NCBI RefSeq assembly: GCF_009765785.1
Contig: NZ_LMUT01000012.1
Coordinates: forward strand, 1,181,239 to 1,245,238
Length of the DNA stretch: 64,000 nucleotides
Origin: Granulicella sp. L46
GTDB taxonomy: Bacteria; Acidobacteriota; Terriglobia; Terriglobales; Acidobacteriaceae
Reading direction: 5' to 3'
Of this stretch, positions 1 through 8,274 are shown piece after piece. The position numbers and the translations under genes were made by a program. The notes under the pieces are model-generated. The model did no database searches. It was not told the origin of the DNA and worked only from the letters and a program-made list of their open reading frames with translations. How positions within the stretch are numbered: the stretch's first letter is position 1; every line of letters begins with the position of its first letter.

Positions 1-202
1 ATGCTTCTACGTTCAGACCCAGGGCCAGAGGCTCGACATCCACGGTCCACCGTCTGATGACTCGATTCTGCTGCAGCCGCCTCAAGCGGTCATGCACCGA
101 TGACGGAGCGAGATGCACCATCTTGGCAAGCTCCTCCAGTCTCCTCGAAGCGTCTTCCTGTAAAGACTCCAGTAGCAAAATGTCCTTGCGATCCAGATCC
201 AC
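1..202 (-). CDS. Lrp/AsnC-family transcriptional regulator, N-terminal part (cut by window edge)
   Basis: The minus strand from a GTG at 202 reads through to the window edge as 67 codons. The product begins VDLDRKDILLLESLQEDASR and continues into a helix-turn-helix with the S-S-V-H-D-R-L-R-R-L recognition helix typical of the Lrp/AsnC family. A GGAGG ribosome-binding site lies 5-6 bases before the GTG, and an in-frame TAG sits upstream, so this start is well supported. The C-terminal RAM effector-binding domain lies outside the window. The gene is divergent from the cysteine hydrolase at 302 with about 100 bp between them. Such regulators often control the divergent neighbour, but that is inference here. 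Confidence 0.85.
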   Translation of the reverse strand, partial: MDLDRKDILLLESLQEDASRRLEELAKMVHLAPSSVHDRLRRLQQNRVIRRWTVDVEPLALGLNVEA

Positions 203-301
203 GGCGCCTCCATTCCGAAATATTTTCGGCTAACAAACATACAACCGAAAATAACATGGATCGAGGGTTCATACACCATATCCAATGCGAATGGAGGTGT
301 T

Positions 302-841
302 ATGAACGCTCTTATCATCGTCGACGCACAGAACGAATTTTCGCCGGAAGGAATGCGTCCGGTTCCAAACCATCGAGAAGCGCTATCCGCGATATTGGCG
401 CAGGTAGAATCCGCGCGCAAGCAGAACTGGCCCATTGCCTGGGTTCGCCATCACAACAAGCCGCATGAATCCAAAGCATTCATTCCAGGCGAGTGGGGTT
501 CAGAATTGTCGCCAGGCTCCGGCCCGGACTTCAGCCTGGAAAGCGAACAGCTATTTGAGAAGGATGTCTATGGAGCCTTCACCACGACAGACCTGGAGGT
601 ATGGCTCCGTGAGAAGGGGGTGGACACAGTTTTGATCGCCGGTTTCTATACCCATATGTGCCTGTCGACATCCGTTAGGGAGGCCCTCGTCAGAGGGTTC
701 AACGTTCTGGTCGACTCACGTGCGACTGGAGCATGCGACCTGGCTCACAATACGCTGGGAAGACAATCTGCAGATGAGGTCCGCCGCACCGCGCTTCTTC
801 AACTTGCTGCTATGGGTGCCAAGATATTCGATGGGAGCTGA
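302..841 (+). CDS. Isochorismatase-like cysteine hydrolase
   Basis: The 179-residue protein has the isochorismatase/nicotinamidase alpha-beta fold pattern. Asp8 lies in ALIIVDAQNEF, Lys87 in FEKDVYGAF and Cys120 in GFYTHMCLSTSVREA, which together form the Asp-Lys-Cys triad of cysteine hydrolases. The length is normal for the family. Substrates vary (isochorismate, nicotinamide, N-carbamoyl compounds, ureidoacrylate) and cannot be read from the sequence. The protein is probably cytoplasmic because no signal peptide is seen. The gene faces an Lrp/AsnC regulator, which suggests an amino-acid-derived or amide substrate; that is inference. ATG is preceded by AATGGAGGTGTT, a good ribosome-binding site. 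Confidence 0.88.
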   Translation: MNALIIVDAQNEFSPEGMRPVPNHREALSAILAQVESARKQNWPIAWVRHHNKPHESKAFIPGEWGSELSPGSGPDFSLESEQLFEKDVYGAFTTTDLEVWLREKGVDTVLIAGFYTHMCLSTSVREALVRGFNVLVDSRATGACDLAHNTLGRQSADEVRRTALLQLAAMGAKIFDGS

Positions 842-1038
842 CGGCATTGTTAAGTTTCGCTTAAACGAGCGTCACGAGTGGCTTAGTTCCTCACCATTGG
901 AGTATCTACTCGATAGGTTTGGAGTGATTGGAGACCCGCCGGTAGCGGACCTTGCGAAGCCGAAAACGTGATCCAGGACATGGAACACATCTTCTTTCTG
1001 GATGAGATCAACCAGCGTGCAAGAGGAGAAACGACCGA

Positions 1039-1928
1039 ATGCATATCCCATTTTATTTTGTCGATGTTTTCGCGGAACGGCCGCTGACCGGCAACCCACT
1101 CGCGGTAGTTCCTCACGCCGAAATACTCGACGATGTGATGATGCAAAGAATTGCCGGGGAACTCAATCAAGCGGAGACAACGTTTATCGTGACTCCGAGA
1201 GATAAAGCCGCCCATTGGCGTCTACGATCCTTCACGGCTCCCGGACATGAAATTTTCGGCGCAGGGCACAACTCGCTCGGAGCATGGTGGTGGATGGCTG
1301 AATCGCAGCAGCTGACACTCACCGATGGGGCCAATTTCTTCACTCAAGAAATTGGGGACAGTTTACTGCCCGTAGAGGTCCGCTGTGAAGGACAGCAGCT
1401 GGCGTCTGTTGTATTGACGCAGTCACCGCCTCAGTTTCGTAACGTCTGTGAGGATGTACCGGGGTTGGCAGATGCCTTAGGGCTGGAAATAGATGATCTT
1501 TCAAGTTCTTTACCCGCGCAAGTCGTTTCGACTGGCGCCGGACACCTCTTGGTGCCTGTCCGTAATCGGGCAGCCGTTGCCCGTGCTCACCCCGATGCTC
1601 GGCGGCTGGCGAAGATTCTCAATGCAGTAAATGGGGAAGGTTGTTACCTGTACTGCCTGGATACGGTATCGCCGGCATCGTCGGCTCATGCCAGGTTTTT
1701 CAATCCGACCAGGGGGATTGTGGAAGACTCAGCCACGGGACTGCTGCCGGCCCACTGGCTTGCCAGTTAGTCACTCACGGGATCGTCAAAGACGGGTCCA
1801 CCATCAAAATTGAACAGGGATATGAGATGAAGCGCCCCAGCCTGCTAAGCGTGGAGGTTCACGGGAAGACGGTGCGGCTGGCTGGTCGCGGCGTCAAAGT
1901 AATTGAGGGAATGTTGCGGATCAAATGA
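1039..1928 (+). pseudogene. PhzF-family epimerase/isomerase with a single-base frameshift
   Basis: The first frame (from ATG 1039, AGAGGAG upstream) gives a PhzF-family N-terminal domain: FYFVDVFAERPLTGNPLAVV, the catalytic-type Glu46 in NQAETTFIV, and FTAPGHEIFGAGHNSLGA. Near 1740 the conserved G-x-x-E-D-x-A-T-G motif breaks. The zero frame stops at 1770 after 243 residues. The next frame continues exactly where the family should: GTAAGPLACQLVTHGIVKDG, then a normal C-terminus ending IEGMLRIK with a stop at 1926-1928. Adding one base after ACGGG at about 1740 restores a full-length protein of about 296 residues. It is either a recent pseudogene or a base lost in sequencing. PhzF relatives are cytoplasmic isomerases or epimerases of mostly unknown substrate. 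Confidence 0.85.
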
Positions 1929-2333
1929 CAGGTCGCACGCACCGCCGCGTTGTCGCTTACCGATGAAGTAGCGGCGGCAAACGCGAACGGTGGGAGCCTT
2001 TTGAGCTCAAGGAAGTTTGACGGACGGGGTGTGAGTCAGTCAAAAGCAGCGCGTTTCACAGGATCAACGTTCCCGGGCCGGCTCCGACGCTTGGGTGATG
2101 AGCTCACATATGGGCGTCATCATCGGTCGTTAGCAAATCCCTCTTATTCCTGACAGTTGAACTGCTATCAAGAGATTTCAGGCATTAGGGGCTAACATGC
2201 TAGAGACGGAATTTGGAACATCAATGCTCTCTCGAGGCGGAACGAACATGATGTCGGCGATGCGAGGCCCCTCCGCATGATGTGCGAACCTACGATTCTG
2301 GCCCGGGATAGTCGCAACTGAGGAATTGGATCG
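1929..2333. other. Intergenic, no supported gene
   Basis: About 400 bp between the PhzF-like gene and the histidine kinase. Short open frames exist on both strands, but none has a family resemblance or a convincing ribosome-binding site. The promoter of the kinase gene presumably lies here; I could not pick a clear -35/-10 pair. Confidence 0.4.
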
Positions 2334-3905
2334 ATGAACGGAACTCCGGATGAAGGCATAGATTTACCTCCTACTCTGAATTCAGAGCGAATGCCGAGGA
2401 GCATGCGTGCTGTGTTGGGCTGCCTGACAGCATGTATCGCGGTCGGGATCACCCACACCGTTACCCCGTTGCGAGCATTTTCTCTTCTTCTTGCATTTCC
2501 TACCGTGATCCTGACCGCATGGTTTTTTGGCATGTGGGGCGGCGCTTTTTGCGCCATCACTGAGACCGTCTTGGTGAATTATTTTCTCACCAAGTCCCAA
2601 TTGAGGTTTTCCCTGGGAAATGCCCCCCAGGCGGTACGACTCGGCGTCTTTCTACTTCTTTCCATTATGCTGTGCTGGATTATCCGCCAGTCAGCGCAGA
2701 AGAGAGCCAATCAGTACATCGAGACGTCACAACGGCGGCTAATCATCGCCAAGGCCGAACGGGAGCTGGCGGAAGCACGCGCAGCGATTAGCGAAGCATT
2801 ACGCAATAACGCCAAGCATCTTGGGGAGCTTGCGGCGATCGTCGACTCCTCCGACGATGTGATTTTGAGCAAGGATCTGAACGGAACCATAACTAGTTGG
2901 AATGCTGCGGCCACTCGCGTCTTCGGTTATTCCGCGGAGGAAATGGTCGGCACGTCGATCCTCAGGATCATTCCTGAGCACCTTCATTCCGACGAGCAGG
3001 CAATCATTGAAAATATTCGGAACGGACGCCGGATGGACCATTTTGAGACCATGCGTCTTACAAAGGACGGCACGATTCTGGATGTATCGCTCACGATTTC
3101 GCCGATTAGGGACGATCAGGGAAAAATCATCGGAGCCTCCAAGATCCTCCGAGATATTTCCAATCGCAAGAGAATGGAACAATCTCTCTTGCAAGCTGAA
3201 AAAATCGCCGCGACGGGTCGAATGGCGGCCACGATTGCGCATGAAATCAACAACCCCCTGGAAGCAGTAATCAATCTCCTTTATCTTCTTCGGCCAATGA
3301 TTACCGACCCGGACGGCATCAACTATCTTAGCTCCGCTGAAAACGAATTAGGTCGAGTCTCGCATATTGCGAAACAAACGCTTGGCTACTATCGCGAACA
3401 CGCGGCCGCTGTCAGCGCGTCCCTCGCGGAGATTGTTTCGCAGGCGGTGACAATTTATGAACCGCGGTGTCGAGCGGTCGGGGTTGAGATCAAGATGTCT
3501 CTCAATTCAACACAGAAAGTTGTAATGCGTCGTGGGGAGATGATGCAAGTCATCTCTAACCTGATCACAAACTCGATTTATGCGATGCCCGTCGGAGGCG
3601 TTTTATCCATTTCTGTGGACCCTGAAACGAGCCCGGCAAATGGAGTTGTGTTTACGATCCGGGACACCGGTGTCGGGATCGGAGCCGATGATCTCCCTAA
3701 AGTCTTCGACGCATTTTTCACTACTCGCCGTTCTGTAGGTACAGGCATTGGTTTGTACATTGCGAAGCAGTTTATTGAAGGCCATGGCGGACAAATTGAA
3801 CTTGAGAGCAATGATGCTGTAGACAATCATGGCACTACCGTCCGTGTTTTTCTCCCTATTACGACCGGGCACCAGGACTCTACTACGGCCACGAGGCTTT
3901 TTTGA
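2334..3905 (+). CDS. Membrane PAS-domain sensor histidine kinase
   Basis: The 523-residue protein opens with hydrophobic segments at roughly residues 26-45, 49-85 and 100-118, in a pattern like the DUF4118 membrane domain of KdpD-type kinases. A helical linker (about 120-160) and a PAS domain (about 160-280: IVDSSDDVILSKDLNGTITS) follow. The dimerisation helix carries the phospho-acceptor His303 in MAATIAHEINNPLEAV. The ATPase domain has N-box (VISNLITNSIYA), G1 (DTGVGIG), F (FDAFFTT) and G2 (GTGIGLYIAK) motifs. It should autophosphorylate on His303 in response to an unknown signal. No response regulator is adjacent, so it is an orphan in this window. ATG follows GAGGAATTGGATCG. Confidence 0.92.
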   Translation: MNGTPDEGIDLPPTLNSERMPRSMRAVLGCLTACIAVGITHTVTPLRAFSLLLAFPTVILTAWFFGMWGGAFCAITETVLVNYFLTKSQLRFSLGNAPQAVRLGVFLLLSIMLCWIIRQSAQKRANQYIETSQRRLIIAKAERELAEARAAISEALRNNAKHLGELAAIVDSSDDVILSKDLNGTITSWNAAATRVFGYSAEEMVGTSILRIIPEHLHSDEQAIIENIRNGRRMDHFETMRLTKDGTILDVSLTISPIRDDQGKIIGASKILRDISNRKRMEQSLLQAEKIAATGRMAATIAHEINNPLEAVINLLYLLRPMITDPDGINYLSSAENELGRVSHIAKQTLGYYREHAAAVSASLAEIVSQAVTIYEPRCRAVGVEIKMSLNSTQKVVMRRGEMMQVISNLITNSIYAMPVGGVLSISVDPETSPANGVVFTIRDTGVGIGADDLPKVFDAFFTTRRSVGTGIGLYIAKQFIEGHGGQIELESNDAVDNHGTTVRVFLPITTGHQDSTTATRLF

Positions 3906-3946
3906 TCTCGCTCTGACAGGCATAGAATCTTTGAAGAGGTGTGGAA

Positions 3947-4210
3947 ATGCTCTACAAAAAGATCACCGTTGAACTTGTCGTGCATGCTGATGAAGCTGAG
4001 GCAGTCGTGAAACGATTGAACGGTGCACTCGATCACGTCGAACAGAACCACACCATTTTCGGTGGTGATATCGAGGCAGTTTCCTTCACTTATAGGGGCA
4101 AACAGGGGAAATCGGCGCTCGCTCATACGCTGGCTGCAGGAGGGACCGTCGCTAATGCTTTCAGGAATACCCGCAAGCACTTAGGCAATGCTGTTCGCGC
4201 CGTCATTTGA
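3947..4210 (+). CDS. Small conserved-looking hypothetical protein
   Basis: An 87-residue protein starting MLYKKITVELVVHADEAEAV. The start is taken at ATG 3947, 6 bases after GAAGAGGT; an in-frame GTG at 3941 is possible but badly placed relative to that site. It has an amphipathic alpha/beta pattern with no signal peptide, a TIFGGDIEAV stretch in the middle and a basic helix at the end. It follows the histidine kinase by 41 bp on the same strand and may share its transcript. I do not recognise a characterised family. Confidence 0.6.
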   Translation: MLYKKITVELVVHADEAEAVVKRLNGALDHVEQNHTIFGGDIEAVSFTYRGKQGKSALAHTLAAGGTVANAFRNTRKHLGNAVRAVI

Positions 4211-4551
4211 GGCACCCGGTTTTAGCCAATTTGATGGCTGAGCAGCAATCAGTAGAGTCTCGTCGTCCGCCTGATCACGCTCCTCTGGTTAATTGAAACT
4301 AGACGGCATTTGCGCGCAACCCATGGGAGAGAGTTAGTTCATGAAAGTTCAAGAAAACCCGCAGGCTTTCCTCTGTCTGGTTTTATTGCAAATGTTGCCA
4401 ATTGACGCCTGCGGAGTGCCGCGAAGCCCCGGTAGAAAACATTTCTATATATAAAGATGTCCGCTACGGAACGCGCAGGGCCGGGACCGCCTCGATGATT
4501 GTTGGCTAATCCTCGTCACCGACGGTTTATTGTCACCGCTTCTGGCGGCAT
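4211..4551. other. Intergenic, no supported gene
   Basis: About 340 bp with no open frame of interest on either strand. It borders decayed coding sequence on the right. Confidence 0.4.
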
Positions 4552-4770
4552 TCATTGCCAGAGGTCGGACGGTAATGGACGCGTAGGCCAGGCGTGCACC
4601 ACTCTCGAAAGTTCGCTCACTCCCAGCATGACCGGCCGGGCAATCTTGGGCCTCAGCATTCTGTAGGCGAGGGACCTGTGCTCAATCCACAGTCGAATGC
4701 CCGCCGCGCCGTTCTGGCCGCCCACTACCCAATTGCTCGCTTCGAGTACACCAAGCATGAGATCGCGCAC
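4552..4770 (-). pseudogene. Relic of a sigma-54-dependent activator (C-terminal Fis-type HTH)
   Basis: The 72-codon frame reads VLEASNWVVGGQNGAAGIRL followed by a segment ending LAYRMLRPKIARP. This aligns with the C-terminal Fis-type helix-turn-helix of FhlA-like sigma-54 activators, whose usual form is V-L-E-x-T-N-W-V-I-G-G-P-N-G-A-A-x-R-L-G-L-x-x-T-T-L. One residue is inserted and several conserved ones have changed. Neither the AAA+ domain nor any other part of such a regulator is seen upstream. It is therefore read as a decayed fragment, not a working gene. Confidence 0.6.
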
Positions 4771-4805
4771 TGATCAAACTCCTTGCGGAAAGAGTCTTAT
4801 CTCTT

Positions 4806-5003
4806 CTACATAGCATGTGTATTTATAGGCTCATCCGAGCCTTCAGCCTCCCCGCACTTCTGATGGTTCGATTGCACGGAGCTACCTTTGAATCGAGAAG
4901 CAGTGAAGTCGCATAGGGCGGCAACGAACATGATCAGAACACCAATGCAAAGCACCGGAGCGAGCAGCGCGGTAATGCATGTTCTTCCTACGGAAGGGAA
5001 CAT
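4806..5003 (-). CDS. Possible small single-pass membrane protein
   Basis: A 65-residue frame with one strongly hydrophobic stretch at about residues 8-31 (ITALLAPVLCIGVLIMFVAA) and a polar tail. No ribosome-binding site is evident before the ATG and no family is recognised. It may be a real small protein or chance within a decaying region. Confidence 0.25.
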   Translation of the reverse strand: MFPSVGRTCITALLAPVLCIGVLIMFVAALCDFTASRFKGSSVQSNHQKCGEAEGSDEPINTHAM

Positions 5004-5058
5004 TGCTGGGCTTGAAGACGTTGCAGAGGCGCCGTAAGTTGCAGCCAGTAGCTACTGC

Positions 5059-5562
5059 TTAGGAAGCGGCTTGATGATCTTCTGAGTAGTGGACATGAAC
5101 CAAGCGCCAATTCCCCGACTCTTTGCGGTAAACCTGGGTTTCGACACCGTGAGTGGTAATGGCTGACCCATCTTTGCGCATTGTCGCATGAAAAACCCAG
5201 TGAAATTCGGACCATGCTGTATCACCGCTCGCATGGATTACCACTCTGTTTATTTCAAGATCACGGACCGAAAACATGCCGCCCATTACATTTTGGAAGA
5301 CATTCTGCTCGATCGCTTCGTAGCCGTGCTCCTCGCCCAGCGGATAGATAAACGAAACCTCAGACGAATGAGACCAGATTTGCGAGATCAGTTTCGTGTC
5401 GACCGTATCGACAGCTTTTGTGTACAGGTTGATGAGCCTATGAACGGTCTCAACATCGGATACGGGGCCCGTGTCGGTCTGGGCAACGGCGCAAACGGAA
5501 GTGAAGCCAAGAATTGCGACGAACAGAATGCGGGACACGATCAGGTATTCCATGCCAGCCAT
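5059..5562 (-). CDS. Exported SnoaL-like (NTF2-fold, DUF4440-type) protein
   Basis: The 167-residue product starts with a signal peptide (MEYLIVSRILFVAILGFTSVCAVAQ) and continues as a single SnoaL-like domain. The domain has an N-terminal helix (VETVHRLINLYTKAVDTVDT), ISQIWSHSSEVSFIYPLG, an EQNVFQNVMGGMF segment, and a closing W-R-L-V-H-V-H-Y-S strand. This cone-shaped NTF2 fold is used by polyketide cyclases, isomerases and many proteins of unknown role, so no reaction is claimed. Three in-frame ATGs occur at the start; 5562 is chosen because a GGAAAGG-like site precedes it. Likely periplasmic. Confidence 0.75.
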   Translation of the reverse strand: MAGMEYLIVSRILFVAILGFTSVCAVAQTDTGPVSDVETVHRLINLYTKAVDTVDTKLISQIWSHSSEVSFIYPLGEEHGYEAIEQNVFQNVMGGMFSVRDLEINRVVIHASGDTAWSEFHWVFHATMRKDGSAITTHGVETQVYRKESGNWRLVHVHYSEDHQAAS

Positions 5563-5615
5563 GCTCTCAGCCTTTCCGCCGAGGTGCAAGACTTAATTGG
5601 CTTTGCAGTGAAAAC

Positions 5616-5819
5616 TCAGCGAAAAGTCATTCGATGTTCCTCTGCTTCAGCCTTTCGCAGAGCCGTTAGGACTTTGTCCATCACCTTTTGATGTTCCGGA
5701 AGACTAGCTTTTGCGCTAGGGGACCAAGCCTTCTCAAGAACTCCCTTCTGATATTGAAGAGTCGCGCACCTCCGCTCGAGATGAGAGATGCGATTTCTAA
5801 TAATTTGCAGGCGTGTCAT
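5616..5819 (-). CDS. Possible small helical protein
   Basis: From ATG 5819 the frame gives 67 residues (MTRLQIIRNRISHLERRCAT...) that are almost all helix-forming and highly charged, with a heptad-like pattern of I/L. A longer in-frame start exists at 5888. No clear ribosome-binding site and no family match. It lies just upstream of the SnoaL-like gene on the same strand. Confidence 0.3.
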   Translation of the reverse strand: MTRLQIIRNRISHLERRCATLQYQKGVLEKAWSPSAKASLPEHQKVMDKVLTALRKAEAEEHRMTFR

Positions 5820-6580
5820 GGAAGCGATGGTACACCGTCCCAAATGCGGAATTAAATAGGACCCGTTCGACCTTCCATGCCTCGGCATTCAGAAGGTTTT
5901 ACCGATGAACGCGGCGGATTTTAGGCACTTCATGAAACGGCGGTTGGGTTCGCGGATGTGGCTTGGCTTCGATGTCATCTGCACCTCGATTGCGATGGTC
6001 AGTGTGTCAGATGACCGATCCCGAGAACCGGAATCGGCTGTGAAAACGGACTCTTCATGTGAAACCGCAGTCAGATCCCAATGGCCCGGGTAATACGGAA
6101 TTCGACCGGTTGATACGCCGTCCGCCAGATTCTGGCTGTCTAAAAGGCGGACGTACTCAGGAGAGATTCGGAAGAGAAGAAAGTTCAAACGCGAAAAAAC
6201 AAGGGTTGAGCCATTTTGTATCAGGACGGGTATCCCGCCCTTAGCCAACGCAATTCCTATAGCAGAACATCAAACTGGCCCTATGCACGATGTTGCCCTC
6301 ACGGCGTTCTGCATCTCCATCACACTCCTGTTCCTTGGGGTCATATTGCGACGCAAACATGGCAAATGACAGACTTGGTTAGCCTTGCGACAACACACGG
6401 GTTCGACTAAACGCTTTTGCTGTTGCGCAACGTCTTTTCTACGAAAGGCATCTCAGCTTTTGATCGATTGAACGCTCTGCCGATTCTTGTTGGCAAGCGC
6501 CTTTCGGATCGCTGAATTAGACCAGGCGCGGGCTTTTCGCCGAACGGCAGCGTGGTTATTCAGTGCGTGCGAGGTGATTT
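5820..6580. other. Gene-poor stretch with one 28-codon membrane ORF
   Basis: No frame here resembles a known family. The 119-codon minus-strand frame at 5889-6248 and the 62-codon plus-strand frame at 5905-6093 overlap each other and both lack family signals. A 28-codon frame at 6283-6369 (plus) encodes a hydrophobic span with a basic tail, MHDVALTAFCISITLLFLGV then ILRRKHGK. It has no ribosome-binding site and could be chance. The BON gene promoter presumably lies at the right end. Confidence 0.35.
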
Positions 6581-6979
6581 ATGTCCGTATTCTCCCCATC
6601 CTTACGAGTTGCAGTGGTGAGCTGCGCTTTCCTTGTGTTTGCTGGCGCCCCAGTCGCGCTACAAGCACAAGATCAGAGCGCGACGCCTGCCTCTACTGCT
6701 CCAGACAATTCGGCCCAGAACAAGGGGCAGCAGACGACCGCCGACCAGCAGAAATCAAACACTTCCGATATGGATATCACGAAGAAAATCCGCCAATCGA
6801 TTATTGCGGACAAGTCCTTATCAGCGTACGGCCACAACGTGAAGATCATCACGCAGAGCGGCATGGTGACACTGAAGGGGCCAGTGCAATCTGACAGCGA
6901 GAAGCAGACAATTGCTTCCCTGGCAGTCGATGTGGTCGGGCAAGACAAAGTCAGCAATCAGCTCACTGTGAAGCAGTAA
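6581..6979 (+). CDS. Exported BON-domain protein
   Basis: A 132-residue protein with a signal peptide (RVAVVSCAFLVFAGAPVALQ, cleavage near AQA/QD) and a low-complexity Q/S/T/A linker to about residue 62. One BON domain follows: MDITKKIRQSIIADKSLSAY, then NVKIITQSGMVTLKGPVQSD, with a closing DKVSNQLTVK. BON domains, as in OsmY, bind phospholipid or envelope surfaces and are induced by osmotic or other stress. The location should be the periplasm. The general-stress gene starts 60 bp downstream on the same strand, so the two probably form a stress operon. Confidence 0.85.
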   Translation: MSVFSPSLRVAVVSCAFLVFAGAPVALQAQDQSATPASTAPDNSAQNKGQQTTADQQKSNTSDMDITKKIRQSIIADKSLSAYGHNVKIITQSGMVTLKGPVQSDSEKQTIASLAVDVVGQDKVSNQLTVKQ

Positions 6980-7039
6980 GCGTCACCCCGAACGAAACGT
7001 CACCAGGCTCGCTAACCCAGGCATTTCAGGAGAATTCCC

Positions 7040-7753
7040 ATGGCAGGTAAAAACACAGCAGCATTCGCAATATTCGCAAACCGTGCAGCAGCGGAAAAAG
7101 CAGTCGACCAGTTGAACGCCGCTGGCTTTTCGCACCAGGATGTATCGGTACTGATGTCGGATAAGGAAGGTTCGAAGGATTTCGCAACAGAGAAGAACAC
7201 CAAGGCACCCGAGGGAACGGCGATGGGGGTTGGTGTCGGTGGTGTTTTAGGCGGTACGCTTGGACTGCTGGCTGGGATTGGCGCATTGGCGATTCCGGGC
7301 GTTGGTCCGCTCATCGCGGCAGGTCCGATCATGGGCGCGCTGGCGGGTCTCGGCGTTGGCGGAGCCGTGGGCGGTCTGGTTGGAGCGCTGGTTGGGATGG
7401 GTATCCCGGAGTACGAGGCAAAGCGCTATGAGGGTCGCGTGAAGGATGGCGGCATCCTGGTGTCGGTGCACTGCGACTCGTCGGACGAAGTGTCGCGGGC
7501 GAAGGATGTGTTGAAGCAGGCGGGCGGCGAGGATATTGCGTCGTCTGGTGAAAAGAGCGTCAGCAGCCATCACGTGGATAACGATCGCACCGTCGACCGT
7601 GATCGCAACTTCGAGAACGAGCGTGTTGCGAACACTGACCGCGAATTTGTGAGCAGAGATCGCCCGCTCAGTGATGACGTTCGCACACGCGAGGTTGGAG
7701 ACACTGCGTACGAGGATGATCTCGTGACACGTGGAAATACCACTGAGCGGTAG
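7040..7753 (+). CDS. General stress protein (GSP17M/YflT-like N-terminus, glycine-rich membrane segment)
   Basis: The 237-residue product begins with a domain that places A-A-F-A-I-F-A-N-R-A-A-A-E-K-A-V-D-Q-L early, the heat-induced GSP17M/YflT pattern. A long Gly/Ala-rich hydrophobic stretch follows (about residues 60-125: GVGVGGVLGGTLGLLAGIGA and on), then a second small alpha/beta domain (GGILVSVHCDSSDEVSRAKD). The tail is charged and disordered (VDRDRNFENERVANTDREFV). Proteins of this type are common in acidobacteria and cyanobacteria and are tied to desiccation, cold or oxidative stress; the biochemical role is unknown. AGGAG lies 7 bases before ATG. Confidence 0.8.
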   Translation: MAGKNTAAFAIFANRAAAEKAVDQLNAAGFSHQDVSVLMSDKEGSKDFATEKNTKAPEGTAMGVGVGGVLGGTLGLLAGIGALAIPGVGPLIAAGPIMGALAGLGVGGAVGGLVGALVGMGIPEYEAKRYEGRVKDGGILVSVHCDSSDEVSRAKDVLKQAGGEDIASSGEKSVSSHHVDNDRTVDRDRNFENERVANTDREFVSRDRPLSDDVRTREVGDTAYEDDLVTRGNTTER

Positions 7754-7814
7754 TAGTTTCGCTGAACTGCGACACTGATTCTCGGTTGGCAGGATAGGCC
7801 TGTGCGGGCGTTGC

Positions 7815-8198
7815 TTGCACAGGCCTTCCAAGCCGCATAGTCGTAGATACTCGTCGGCTTGATACCATACTGCGCAGCGAGCTTGATTGCCTTGTCGCAT
7901 CGCCGCTAACCAAAGAAACCGGCTTCGCATACTTGGACTTACCAAACGCCGGAAGGATCTGGTCGATGGACAATCTGCCAAGCCCCACGATCGCGAACCC
8001 ATTCCGCTCATCACCCGCAAGGAAAGGCCCCGGCGCTTTTTCATCCTGCTCCGACGGTCCATGGACCTGCGAGAGCTGCACTGCATCTTGCGCGTTCGGG
8101 AGGGCAGGGTTCGACTGAGCCAGACTCGTCGTGGCGAGCGTCGTGGCTGCGGCGGCGGAGCGAAGAAAGAAACAGCGGGAAATAGAGCTGTCAGTCAT
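7815..8198 (-). pseudogene. Gfo/Idh/MocA oxidoreductase fragment, frameshifted and truncated
   Basis: From ATG 8198 the frame gives a Tat-like leader (ISRCFFLRSAAAATTLATTS), then NGFAIVGLGRLSIDQILPAF, the Rossmann G-x-G-x-x of glucose-fructose-oxidoreductase relatives, then KPVSLVSGDA. At 7896-7897 one base is missing. The next frame continues as DKAIKLAAQYGIKPTSIYDY followed by AAW, exactly as in intact homologues. Homology then stops at about 7815, against the 3' end of the general-stress gene. The catalytic and C-terminal domains (about 300 residues) are gone. Normal relatives are periplasmic NADP-dependent sugar oxidoreductases. The first residue pair of the leader is R-C rather than R-R. 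Confidence 0.8.
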
Positions 8199-8274
8199 AC
8201 ACCCTCAGATGCGTCCGCACGAAATTCGTGTCGTCGCGATATCGGTCGATACCTTGGCAGTCCAAACGGACTCG

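Noticed and set aside
5889-6248. A 119-codon minus-strand frame
   Set aside because: Overlaps a competing plus-strand frame; neither has recognisable motifs or a good start site.
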